Translations under genes and position numbers: made by a program
Part shown: positions 44,221 through 52,425 of the stretch, piece by piece
Numbering within the stretch: position 1 is the stretch's first letter
Layout: every line of letters starts with the position of its first letter
The notes under the pieces: model-generated
Seen by the model: the letters and a program-made list of their open reading frames with translations, nothing else
Database searches by the model: none
Told to the model about the DNA's origin: nothing
Origin: Agromyces italicus DSM 16388
Lineage (GTDB): Bacteria > Actinomycetota > Actinomycetes > Actinomycetales > Microbacteriaceae
Length of the DNA: 64,000 bases
Direction of reading: 5' to 3'
NCBI RefSeq assembly: GCF_000421545.1
Contig: NZ_ATXF01000005.1
Location: forward strand, 62,001 to 126,000

Positions 44221-44226
44221 TGCTGG

Positions 44227-45327
44227 ATGCCCGAACTCCCCCGCGTCGCCGGCGCGCACCTCGTCGGATCGATCAACCAGCCGAGCGCAGAGGCGACGTT
44301 CCGCGTCGTCGCCGCGGAACTCGGCGATGACCTGGCCCGCTTTCCCGACGGCGAGGTCGGCGAGCGGTTCCACTGGATCCTCTTCCAGGGCGCCGCCTTC
44401 GACGCGGTCGCCGGACTCAGCCGAGTGCCGATCGATCCGATCGTCGTCGCCGGGTTCGACCTGCGCCCGACCGTGCTCGACGGCACCGTCGAGGCCGGGG
44501 CGCTCGCCTTCGGCCCGCTCGGCTATGCCGACGCCGCGGCCGCGAGCTACGCCGACTTCGTGCGCCTGCGCGAGGAGGGCGTCATCGTCGACGGCACCCG
44601 TTTCCAGGTGTGTCTGCCGTCGCCGCTCGCACCGATCACGACGTTCGTCGCCCCGACCGATCGCGCCGCCGTGTATCCGGCGTACGCCGCGGCCCTCGCC
44701 GGCGAGCTCGACCGCATCGCGGAGCTCGTGTCGGCGCGCGATCTCGCCGTGCAGATCGACCTCGCGACCGAGTTCGCCTATCTCGAGGGCGTGAGCCTCG
44801 GCGGCGGCCCGCTCGAGGCGTTCTTCACCGAAGGCGGCGCGGATGCCCCGGCGCTCGTCGCAGCAATCGCCTCGCACGCCGCTGAGCTCGCCGAGCACGT
44901 GCCCGACGCGGCGCAGCTCGGATTCCATCTCTGCTACGGCGACGTCGGCGAGAAGCACTTCGTCGAACCGACCGACGCCGGCAAGCTCGTCGCCGTCGCG
45001 AACGCGCTGGACGCGAACATCGAGCGCCCGATCGACTGGGTGCACCTTCCCGTGCCGATCGAGCGCACCGACGCCGACTACTTCGCACCGCTCGCCGAGT
45101 GGTCACTGCCCGCCGCGACGACCCCCTACCTCGGACTCGTGCACCACGAAGACGGCGTCGAGGGCGCGCTGGCGCGCATCGCCCCGGCCCGCGAGGCCTT
45201 CGCCCGCGCAGGAGTGGCGTCGTTCGGCATCGGCACCGAGTGCGGCTTCGGCCGCGGGCCGGCCGAACGCACTGCTGCGTTGCTCGCGCTGCACCACGAG
45301 GTGATCGCAGCCGCGACCCTCAGGTAG
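44227..45327 (+). CDS. UROD/MetE-like TIM-barrel protein, unknown substrate
   Basis: A 366-residue soluble protein. The overall layout resembles cobalamin-independent methionine synthase and uroporphyrinogen decarboxylase barrels: an early FPDGEVGERFHW, LAVQIDLATEFAY in mid-barrel, LGFHLCYGDVGEKHFVEP and the C-terminal FGIGTECGFGRGP with a Cys where MetE has a zinc ligand. The full MetE zinc triad is not obvious, so a methyltransferase role is only a possibility. It stands alone and ends in a gap holding a three-copy 26-mer array. Confidence 0.7.
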   Translation: MPELPRVAGAHLVGSINQPSAEATFRVVAAELGDDLARFPDGEVGERFHWILFQGAAFDAVAGLSRVPIDPIVVAGFDLRPTVLDGTVEAGALAFGPLGYADAAAASYADFVRLREEGVIVDGTRFQVCLPSPLAPITTFVAPTDRAAVYPAYAAALAGELDRIAELVSARDLAVQIDLATEFAYLEGVSLGGGPLEAFFTEGGADAPALVAAIASHAAELAEHVPDAAQLGFHLCYGDVGEKHFVEPTDAGKLVAVANALDANIERPIDWVHLPVPIERTDADYFAPLAEWSLPAATTPYLGLVHHEDGVEGALARIAPAREAFARAGVASFGIGTECGFGRGPAERTAALLALHHEVIAAATLR

Positions 45328-45369
45328 GCCGTTGACCGACCGCTCACGGCACCCACGGTACCGAAGCGT

Positions 45370-45404
45370 TACGTCACTGATACGTCAGCGGTATCAGTGA
45401 CGTA
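45370..45404. terminator. Perfect 14-bp palindrome after the MetE/UROD-like gene
   Basis: TACGTCACTGATAC (45370-45383) and GTATCAGTGACGTA (45391-45404) pair perfectly around a seven-base loop. The site may be a terminator or a protein-binding palindrome. The right arm is part of a 26-mer that recurs twice more. Confidence 0.6.
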
Positions 45405-45498
45405 GTGCCTCGCTGAAGTGACTCAACCGACTCGCTGATACCACCGCCATATCAGTGACGTAATGAAGCAGCGATACCACCGGCATATCAGTGACGTA
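45379..45498. repeat. Three-copy 26-mer array in a convergent gap
   Basis: Units at 45379-45404, 45437-45462 and 45473-45498 share GATAC, eight variable bases, then TATCAGTGACGTA. The last two differ at one position. The array is AT-rich against the genome. Between convergent genes it cannot be a normal promoter operator for either. Confidence 0.85.
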
Positions 45499-45548
45499 GT
45501 CCCGTCAAGCGCGGCGCCCGTCACGACGCCGACAGGTTCGGGGAGCAC

Positions 45549-45596
45549 TCGACCGGTCTTCGAGAGCCGGTAGTCACGCAGCCGCCTACTCGACCA
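45549..45596. repeat. Degenerate palindromic element at the mannosidase stop codon
   Basis: On the coding strand GGTCGAGTAG reads across the final codons and supplies the TAG stop; CTCGAAGACCGG follows about 25 bases later. This is the GGTCGAGTAG form of the dispersed element. Confidence 0.55.
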
Positions 45597-48500
45597 CCGG
45601 GGTGCTGAGCACGGGGCGGGCGGCGAGCCGCAACGTCACGATCTGGAACGGGCGGAGCTCGAACTCCCACGCATTCGGGCCGGCCGTGGCGAGCGCGACG
45701 CCGACGCCGCCGCCGGTCGGGTCGGCTGCGTCGAACGGCCGTTCGAGCAGGTCGGTCGACACTGCTTCCGCATCGAACGACGCCTCGAGCCGCCCGTGCG
45801 AACGTGCCCCGTGCGGCTCGTACAGGCGCACGATCACGTCGCCCGAGGCACCCTCGGCGAGCTTCACCGCCTCGACCACCGCACCGGTGACGTCGACGAG
45901 CGGGGCGATCGACGAGGCATCCACGCCGTCGATCTCGCGCAGCGGCAAGTTCATACGATAGCCCTCGGCAACCGCGTCGGGGATTCCGGCGCCCGGCATG
46001 ATCGTGACGCGCAGGTGGTGCTCGCCCTGATCGGCCTCGGGGTCGGGGTAGCGCGGGGCGCGCAGCAGCGAGAGCCGCGCGGTCGTCACGGTCGCGCCGG
46101 GGCGCGCGGCGTCGGCGTCGCGGCGGACGTCGTGACCGTAGGTGGAGTCGTTCGCGATCGCGACGCCGTAGCCCGGCTCGCCGACGTGCACCCAGCGGTG
46201 GGCGACGGTCTCGAAGCGGGCGGCGTCCCACGAGGTGTTCGCGTGCGTCGGCCGATGGATGTGCCCGAACTGGATCTCGCTCGTCGCCCGCTCGGCGTGC
46301 ACATCGAGTGGGAAGGCGAGCTTCAGGAGCTTCTGCCGCTCGTGCCAGTCGATCTCGAACTCGAGCTCGAGGGCCCGCGAGTCGGCACCCAGCGACACGG
46401 TCTCGACGATGACGGATGCCCCGAAGCGCCGCGTTATCCGCACCGTGACACCGACCTCGATCGACTCCGCCTCGCGCAGCTCGACGACGTTGCGGGCGTA
46501 ATGGGCGTCGATGTCCCAGGCGTCCCACTGGTTGGGGGTGTCGCGGAAGAGCTGGAGGAGATTTCCGGCGCGGCCCGGCGCGATCGCCTCGCGGCCGAGT
46601 CGCCCGTCGGGCTCGCGATGCCGCAGGGAGACGAGCAGCCCCTCGGCGTCGAGCACCGCCTCGAGATGAGCGTTCGCGAGGATGATGCGCTCGCCGATTC
46701 GAGTCGCCTCCGCAGGTTGAGGAGCGACGAAGGAGCGTCTCGAAACCCCACCCGTCACCCCCGCAGGTTGGGGAGCGACGAAGGAGCGTCTCGAAACCTC
46801 GTCGCTCGCTTGGGCCGGTTTCGAGACGGTCGCTGGCGCTCCCTCCTCAACCCGCTCACTCGAGACGGTCGCCGGCGCTCCCTCCTCAACCCGCTCACTC
46901 GAGACCTCGACACCGCCCAGCCCCGGCACCCCCGAGACCGCGTACGGCCCGGCGTTCAGGCGCAGCATCCGATCGCCCGTGCCTGCGAGCGCACGCACCG
47001 AGCGCTCGATGACCTCTTCGAGCACCTCGGCGACCTCGGCGTAGCGCCGCTCGGCCTCGCGGTGCACCCAGGCGATCGATGAGCCGGGCAGGATGTCGTG
47101 GAACTGCTGCAGCAGCACCGTCTGCCAGGCCTCGTCGAGCTCGGTGCGGGGGTACTGCGCCGCGCCGCGCACCGCGGCCGTCGTCGCCCACAGTTCGGCC
47201 TCGCGCAGCAGGTGCTCGCAGCGCCGGTTGCCCCGCTTCGTGCGCGCCTGCGAGGTGTACGTGCCGCGGTGGAACTCGAGGTAGAGCTCGCCCGCCCACA
47301 CCGGCGGCGCCGGGTACTCGGCCTCCGCTGCCTCGAAGAACTCGCGCGGCGACGACAGCCGCACCTGCGGCGACCCCTCGAGCGAGGCCGCGCGATGCGC
47401 CGAGGCGAGCATCTCGCGGGTCGGCCCGCCGCCGCCGTCGCCGTAGCCGAACGGCACGAGCGAGGTGTTCGCGACGCCCTTCTCGGCGTACTGGCGCTCG
47501 GCGAGCGCGAGCTCCTCGCCGGTGAGCTCGGCGTTGTACGTGTCGACCGGCGGGAAGTGCGTGAACACCTCGGTGCCGTCGAGCCCCTGCCATCGGAAGG
47601 TGTGGTGGGGGAAGCGGTTCGTCTCGTTCCACGAGATCTTCTGGGTGAGGAACCACCGCGACCCCGCCGCGTGCACGAGCTGCGGCAGCGCCGCCGAGTA
47701 GCCGAACGAGTCGGGCAGCCACACCTCGAGGGGTTCGACGCCGAACTCCTCCATGAAGAAGCGCTTGCCCGCGACGAACTGGCGCGCGAGCGCCTCGCCG
47801 CCCGGCAGATTCGTGTCGGACTCGACCCACATGCCGCCGACCGGCACGAACGAGCCCTCGCGCACGCGCGAGCGCACCCGTTCGAACAGCTCGGGGTAGT
47901 CGCGCTTGAGCCAGGCGTACTGCTGCGCCGACGAGGCGGCGAAGACGAATCCGGGATGCTCCGCGATGAGCGCATCGACGTTCGAGAAGGTGCGGGCGAC
48001 CTTGCGCACCGTCTCGCGCACCGGCCACAGCCAGGCGCTGTCGATGTGCGCGTGGCCGACGGCATGCACGCGGTGCGAACTCGCCCAGGCGGGCGCGGCG
48101 AGCACCGGCGCGAGGATGCCGCGGCCCTCCGCCGCGGTTCCCGCGACGTCGTCGGGATCCATCGCGTCGACCATGCGCTCGAGCGCCCGAACGATCTGCG
48201 CGCGGCGCGAGGACTCGGCCGGCAGCTGGGCTGCGAGCTGGCGGAGCACCCGCACGTCGTGCAGGAGCTCGTCGACGGTCTCGTCGCGCAGCGCGAGCTC
48301 GACCGCGCCGAGCACGTAGAGCGGTTCGTCGCCCGCGGTCTCCCACTCGCCGCGGAGCGTGGGAGCGAAGGTCCAGCCCTGCGAGACGTCGGGGTTCGAC
48401 GCCGCCTCGAGGTACACCACCGCTGGTTGAGGAGCGCCCGACGAAGGAGGACGCGTCTCGAAACCCGCCCCGATCAACTCGAGCGGCACCGCCCGGTTGC

Positions 48501-48924
48501 GCGGCTCGACCGCCTTCACGATCGTGCCGTCGGGCCGCCACACGAGCGCCTCGCACTGAAACCCCGGCGTCACCGACGAGAACCCGAGATCGACGACGAG
48601 CTCGGGGCGAACCCCAGCTGGTCGAGGAGCGAGCGCAGCGACCGTCTCGACACCCGGTGCGCGGGTCTCGATACGCTGCGCTACTCGACCACCGGAAGAC
48701 ACCGTCACCCGGAACCACGTCGTACCCCACGCGCGCCCCCACGGCGTGCCGGGGAACACGGGCTCGAAGCCCTGCGCCACCGCCTCGGCGAACGGCACCG
48801 GCTCCCCCGGGGCATCCCATCGCTCGATCGTCGCGGGCACCCGATCGCGGTATCGTGCGGGCTCGAGCCGTTCGCGCACGAACCGCGCGATGCGCGTCTC
48901 GACCAGGGCTGAGTCGTCGTGCAT
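45586..48924 (-). CDS. Glycoside hydrolase family 38 alpha-mannosidase
   Basis: A 1,112-residue cytoplasmic enzyme that removes alpha-mannose from imported glycans. Zinc ligands are in AVGHAHIDSAWLWP near 285-298, the Asp nucleophile in PDSFGYSA near 404, and another His in LLQQFHDILPGSS. A linker leads to C-terminal beta-sandwich domains. The ATG at 48924 has AGGAG five bases upstream and lies eight bases after the permease stop. The gene has taken up the dispersed palindromic element in frame at three places (residues about 79-102, 154-167 and 674-737), and the TAG stop lies in a fourth, degenerate copy. None hits a catalytic motif. Confidence 0.94.
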   Translation of the reverse strand: MHDDSALVETRIARFVRERLEPARYRDRVPATIERWDAPGEPVPFAEAVAQGFEPVFPGTPWGRAWGTTWFRVTVSSGGRVAQRIETRAPGVETVAALAPRPAGVRPELVVDLGFSSVTPGFQCEALVWRPDGTIVKAVEPRNRAVPLELIGAGFETRPPSSGAPQPAVVYLEAASNPDVSQGWTFAPTLRGEWETAGDEPLYVLGAVELALRDETVDELLHDVRVLRQLAAQLPAESSRRAQIVRALERMVDAMDPDDVAGTAAEGRGILAPVLAAPAWASSHRVHAVGHAHIDSAWLWPVRETVRKVARTFSNVDALIAEHPGFVFAASSAQQYAWLKRDYPELFERVRSRVREGSFVPVGGMWVESDTNLPGGEALARQFVAGKRFFMEEFGVEPLEVWLPDSFGYSAALPQLVHAAGSRWFLTQKISWNETNRFPHHTFRWQGLDGTEVFTHFPPVDTYNAELTGEELALAERQYAEKGVANTSLVPFGYGDGGGGPTREMLASAHRAASLEGSPQVRLSSPREFFEAAEAEYPAPPVWAGELYLEFHRGTYTSQARTKRGNRRCEHLLREAELWATTAAVRGAAQYPRTELDEAWQTVLLQQFHDILPGSSIAWVHREAERRYAEVAEVLEEVIERSVRALAGTGDRMLRLNAGPYAVSGVPGLGGVEVSSERVEEGAPATVSSERVEEGAPATVSKPAQASDEVSRRSFVAPQPAGVTGGVSRRSFVAPQPAEATRIGERIILANAHLEAVLDAEGLLVSLRHREPDGRLGREAIAPGRAGNLLQLFRDTPNQWDAWDIDAHYARNVVELREAESIEVGVTVRITRRFGASVIVETVSLGADSRALELEFEIDWHERQKLLKLAFPLDVHAERATSEIQFGHIHRPTHANTSWDAARFETVAHRWVHVGEPGYGVAIANDSTYGHDVRRDADAARPGATVTTARLSLLRAPRYPDPEADQGEHHLRVTIMPGAGIPDAVAEGYRMNLPLREIDGVDASSIAPLVDVTGAVVEAVKLAEGASGDVIVRLYEPHGARSHGRLEASFDAEAVSTDLLERPFDAADPTGGGVGVALATAGPNAWEFELRPFQIVTLRLAARPVLSTPVVE
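46715..46906. repeat. Four-copy dispersed element cluster inside the mannosidase gene
   Basis: Two GGTTGAGGAG-type copies (46715-46747 and 46766-46798) face two inverted copies (46817-46852 and about 46861-46891). The inverted pair has a 39-bp period, the same as in nagZ, and reads as two SSERVEEGAPATV units; the others read VSRRSFVAPQPA. The insert lies between the catalytic and C-terminal regions. Confidence 0.9.
48425..48465. repeat. Dispersed element copy in the mannosidase gene
   Basis: GGTTGAGGAGCGCCCGACG to CGTCTCGAAACC, 41 bp, encodes GFETRPPSSGAPQPA near residues 154-167 in frame. Confidence 0.85.
48620..48690. repeat. Two adjacent element copies in the mannosidase gene
   Basis: GGTCGAGGAGCGAGCGCAGC to GTCTCGACACC (48620-48654) is followed by GGTCTCGATACGCTGCGCTA to CTCGACC (48664-48690). 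Together they encode residues about 79-102 (RVAQRIETRAPGVETVAALA). Confidence 0.85.
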
Positions 48925-48932
48925 GCGGGCTC

Positions 48933-49769
48933 CTATCCCTTGACCGCGCCCTGCAGCGCGAACGAACCGCCGATGCCGCGCGAGACGAGCACGTACAGCG
49001 CGATGACCGGCAGCGAGTAGAGCAACGAGAAGGCTGCGAGCTCGCCGTAGGCGACGGTGCCGTACTGCCCGAAGAAGCTGTAGATGCTGACCGCGGCGGG
49101 CTGCTTCGCCGGGCTCAGCAGCAGGATGAACGGCACGAAGAAGTTTCCCCACGCCTGGATGAACACGAAGATGAACACCACCGCGATGCCCGGCCGCATG
49201 AGCGGCACGACGATACGACGCAGCGTGCCCATGGCCGAGGCCCCGTCGACCCAGGCGGCCTCCTCGAGCGAGACGGGCACCGAGTCCATGAAGTTCTTCA
49301 TCATCCAGATCGCCATCGGCAGGCTCGTCGCCGCCATGAAGAACGTCACCGCGGCAAGGTTGTCGAGGTAGCCGAGCCGCACGAACAGGCTGTACACGGG
49401 CACCATGATCGCGGTGATCGGCAGGCACGTGCCGAACAGGATGGCGTAGAGGTAGGGCGTGTTGAACCGCGACCGGTACCGCGACAGCGGGTACGCGGCG
49501 AGCACCGCGACGACGACCGTGACGAGGGCCGACCCCGTCGAGAGCAGCGTCGAGTTCCACAGCGGCAGCAGGGTGCCCTCGGGGGTGAGCACGGCGGCGT
49601 AGTGGTCGAGCGTCAGCCCCTCGGGCAGCTCGGTGCGTTGGCTCGGGTTCGTGTCGATCGAGGCGAGCACGAGCCAGGCGAGCGGCACGAGGAAGCACAC
49701 GCCGATGAGGGCGAGGGCCAGGTTTCGAGCGGTGGATGCCACGGCACGGCGCGGCGACGCGAGGCTCAC
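48933..49769 (-). CDS. Sugar ABC transporter permease (MalG type), mannoside operon
   Basis: A 278-residue permease with six transmembrane segments. The EAA loop is EEAAWVDGASAMGTLRRIVV. The GTG at 49769 overlaps the stop of the MalF-type permease as GTGA, so it is translationally coupled. It ends in QGAVKG, eight bases before the mannosidase ATG. The ATPase is not in the cluster. Cargo is predicted to be a mannoside from the linked GH38 enzyme. Confidence 0.93.
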   Translation of the reverse strand: MSLASPRRAVASTARNLALALIGVCFLVPLAWLVLASIDTNPSQRTELPEGLTLDHYAAVLTPEGTLLPLWNSTLLSTGSALVTVVVAVLAAYPLSRYRSRFNTPYLYAILFGTCLPITAIMVPVYSLFVRLGYLDNLAAVTFFMAATSLPMAIWMMKNFMDSVPVSLEEAAWVDGASAMGTLRRIVVPLMRPGIAVVFIFVFIQAWGNFFVPFILLLSPAKQPAAVSIYSFFGQYGTVAYGELAAFSLLYSLPVIALYVLVSRGIGGSFALQGAVKG

Positions 49770-50725
49770 GAGCGGCGCTCCGGGCGGAGCATCCTGATGT
49801 ACGCGATCGAGAACGCCGCGCCGACGACGATCATGACGACCGCAATCGCAGAACCGTACCCGATCTGCTGGAACTTGAACGCCTCCTGGTAGGCGAAGAC
49901 CGGCAGCGTCGAGCTCGCCATGCCGGGCCCGCCCTTCGTCATCACCCAGATGAGGGTGAACACGGCGAGGGTCTGCAGGGTGATGAGCATGAGGTTCGTG
50001 GCGATCGACGGGCGGATCATCGGGATCGTCACCCACCAGAGGCGCTTCGCGCCGCTCGCGCCGTCGACGACCGCGGCCTCGGTGATCTCTGGCGGCACGT
50101 CGTTCAGGGCGGCCTCGTAGACGAGCATCGAGAACGCGGTGCCGCGCCACACGTTCGCGAGGATCACGGCGAGCATCGGGAAGTCGTACAGCCAGTTCGC
50201 CCCGTCGATGCCGATCGCGCCGAGCAGTTGGTTGAGCGTGCCGTCGTCGGCGAAGTAGGCGTAGGCGGCGAAGGCCGCGACGATCTCGGGCAGCACCCAC
50301 GCCGCGACGACCGTCGTGCCGACGACCGCGCGCACCGTGCGATTCGCCTTCGCCATGAGCAGCGCGAGGCCGAGCCCCACGAGGTTCTGCCCGATCACTG
50401 CCGAACCGAGCACGAACACGACGGTGAGCAGGAGCGACACGGGGAAGTCGCGGTCGGTGACGAGGTCGACGTAGTTGTCGAGTCCGACCCACTGCGGCTC
50501 GCGGGCCGAACGGCCCGTGAGGGCGGTGTCGGTGAACGAGATGACGACGGCCCAGATCACCGGGCCCGCCATGAACAGGGCGAGCAGCACGATCGACGGG
50601 GCGATCGGCAGCAGGCGTGCGATCGATCGCCGCCCCGCCCGAGGGGGTCGCCGGCCGGCGCGGGAGTTCGGGTCTTCCCGCGTCGGCCGGTCGCCTTCGA
50701 TCGGGGGCGACGAGACCGCGACCAT
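49766..50725 (-). CDS. Sugar ABC transporter permease (MalF type), mannoside operon
   Basis: A 319-residue permease. About 35 charged residues precede the first helix (IAPSIVLLALFMAGPVIWAV). The EAA loop reads EITEAAVVDGASGAKRLWWV. Its ATG is two bases after the binding-protein stop. With the MalG-type partner it makes the membrane channel of the importer. Confidence 0.93.
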   Translation of the reverse strand: MVAVSSPPIEGDRPTREDPNSRAGRRPPRAGRRSIARLLPIAPSIVLLALFMAGPVIWAVVISFTDTALTGRSAREPQWVGLDNYVDLVTDRDFPVSLLLTVVFVLGSAVIGQNLVGLGLALLMAKANRTVRAVVGTTVVAAWVLPEIVAAFAAYAYFADDGTLNQLLGAIGIDGANWLYDFPMLAVILANVWRGTAFSMLVYEAALNDVPPEITEAAVVDGASGAKRLWWVTIPMIRPSIATNLMLITLQTLAVFTLIWVMTKGGPGMASSTLPVFAYQEAFKFQQIGYGSAIAVVMIVVGAAFSIAYIRMLRPERRS

Positions 50726-50727
50726 CC

Positions 50728-52077
50728 CTAGCCGGTCACGTTCTCTTCGCCGACGATCCCGACCACCGCCTCGTCATAGGCGGCGGCCGCATCCTCCGGC
50801 GTCATCTGCCCCGTCATGACGGCCTCGGTGGCCGCCTGAATCTCGGCCGAGATCTCGGGGTAGTCGGCAGTGGCCGGCCGGAAGTGGGTGTACGTCACGA
50901 GGTCGGTGAAGAAGCCGATGAACGGGTTCGCGTCGAGGTAGGCCGGGTCCTCCGCGACATCCGTGCGCACCGCGATCTGCGAGTTCGCGATGTTGTACTG
51001 CAGCGAATTCTCCTGGTTCAGTGCCATCGCGAGGAAGTCGAACGCGGCGTCGGGGTTGCCGCTGTTCGCGCCGACCGCGAGGGTCCACCCGCCCGAGAGG
51101 CTGACGGCGCCGTCGCCCCCTCCGTCCTGCGTGGGGAACGCAGCCACGCCGATGTCGTCGACGTACTCGGGCCAGGCGTACTGGCCGCCCTCCATCCAGA
51201 ACGACGGCGACCACGAGCCCTCGATCGTGCCGGCGATCTGCCCGCCGGGGAACCACTCGCCGAAGAGCTTCTGCCACATCGAGCCGTCGAGCGCGACGTC
51301 GGGTGCGGGCGCGAGGCCCTCGCCGTAGAGCGTCTCGATGAACGCGAGCGAATCGATGAAGCCCTGCGAGCCCGTGACCCACTTCTTCGCGTCGGCGTCG
51401 TAGAGCTCGTCGTCGGTGCCGTACATCAACATGCCGAAGCCCTGCATGACCGAGCCTTCGCCCGCGGGTTTGCCCGCGTACACGTTGAACGCGACCTTGT
51501 CGGGCTCGGCGGCGTGCACCTTCCGCGCCGTGTCGAGGATCTCGTCCCAGCTCTTCGGCTCCCACGGCACGGCGACGCCGGCCGATTCGAGCACCGACTT
51601 CGAGTACCAGATGCCGCGGGTGTCGGTGCCGAGCGGCACGGCGTAGACGGACCCGTCGTCGGCGCGACCGGCCTCCTTCGCGCCCTCGTTGAACTTCGAC
51701 CAGTCCTCCCAGTCGGCGAGGTACTCGTCGAGGTTCAGCAGGTAGCCGGCCTCGACGTCGCTGCGCACCTTGAAGGTGTCTTCGTAGAAGACGTCGGGCG
51801 CGGTGTCGGGGCTCTGCTGCATGAGCGCGAGTTTCGTGGCGTAGTCGCCCTCGTCGGCGACGATGGGCTCGAGCTCGACGGTGATGCCGGGGTTCGCCTC
51901 TTCGAAGGCCGGCTTCACCTTCGTGAAGAGGTCGTCGAGGGCGACGAACGCGTCGGTCTTCTGGTAAACGATGCGGATCGTGTCGTCACCGCCGCCGTCG
52001 TCGGCGCTGCAGCCGATGAGTGAGACGGAAGCCGCGGCGATGACCGCGAGCGAGAGAGTGGCGCGGGTTCGTTGCAT
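50728..52077 (-). CDS. Extracellular solute-binding lipoprotein, mannoside operon
   Basis: A 449-residue family 1 binding protein. The lipoprotein signal RATLSLAVIAAASVSLIGC has Cys near residue 23. IVYQKTDAFVALDDLFTKV, DTRGIWYSKSVLESAGV and GTIEGSWSPSFWMEGG are typical positions of the fold. AAAGGAG is ten bases before the ATG. It heads the four-gene operon (binding protein, two permeases, GH38), behind a promoter whose spacer carries a palindrome. Confidence 0.93.
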   Translation of the reverse strand: MQRTRATLSLAVIAAASVSLIGCSADDGGGDDTIRIVYQKTDAFVALDDLFTKVKPAFEEANPGITVELEPIVADEGDYATKLALMQQSPDTAPDVFYEDTFKVRSDVEAGYLLNLDEYLADWEDWSKFNEGAKEAGRADDGSVYAVPLGTDTRGIWYSKSVLESAGVAVPWEPKSWDEILDTARKVHAAEPDKVAFNVYAGKPAGEGSVMQGFGMLMYGTDDELYDADAKKWVTGSQGFIDSLAFIETLYGEGLAPAPDVALDGSMWQKLFGEWFPGGQIAGTIEGSWSPSFWMEGGQYAWPEYVDDIGVAAFPTQDGGGDGAVSLSGGWTLAVGANSGNPDAAFDFLAMALNQENSLQYNIANSQIAVRTDVAEDPAYLDANPFIGFFTDLVTYTHFRPATADYPEISAEIQAATEAVMTGQMTPEDAAAAYDEAVVGIVGEENVTG

Positions 52078-52210
52078 GGTGCTCGTGCTCCTTTGCTCGA
52101 GTACTGCAGTGCGGGTGCTCCGCTTCGGGCGAAGACGCGATCCGCCCCGCGGAGCAAGCCGGCTCCCCCGAACCGCGCTCCGCGGGGCGATCGCAATCCC
52201 CACGCTCCAC

Positions 52211-52239
52211 ATAGTAAATCGAATGGAGTTACTCGGCAA
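52211..52239 (-). promoter_or_regulatory. Promoter with in-spacer operator for the mannoside operon
   Basis: On the minus strand -35 TTGCCG (52234-52239) and -10 TACTAT (52211-52216) are 17 bp apart. The imperfect palindrome AGTAACTC-N5-GATTTACT (52213-52233) fills the spacer and part of the -10. This is a repressor position, and the ROK regulator just upstream is the natural candidate. The transcript would have a leader of about 125 nt. Confidence 0.6.
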
Positions 52240-52285
52240 CCCCAAAGATCGTGACTCGCCGGTCGGGGCCGGTCCGCCTTCGCCC

Positions 52286-52354
52286 GGGAGGAGATCGCGC
52301 GATCGGGAGGAGCGATCTCCGCGACGAGTCCTCCCGATCGCGCGATCTCCTCCC
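52286..52354. terminator. 26-bp perfect inverted repeat between ROK gene and mannoside operon
   Basis: The arms 52286-52311 and 52329-52354 (starting GGGAGGAGATCGCGCGATCG) are exactly complementary over 26 bp with a 17-nt loop. Each arm is itself partly palindromic (ATCGCGCGAT). It follows the ROK stop by about 70 bp and probably terminates that transcript; no U-tract is seen. Confidence 0.6.
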
Positions 52355-52359
52355 GATCC

Positions 52360-52410
52360 GGCAAGGCAAGGCAAGGCAAGGCGCGGCACGGCAAGGCAAG
52401 GCGCGGCAGG
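52360..52410. repeat. GGCAA pentamer repeat
   Basis: (GGCAA)4 at 52360-52379, then GGCGCGGCAC, (GGCAA)2 and GGCGCGGCAG. It lies between the 26-bp inverted repeat and the ROK stop codon. Confidence 0.75.
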
Positions 52411-52425
52411 CGCAGCCGGTGGGCG

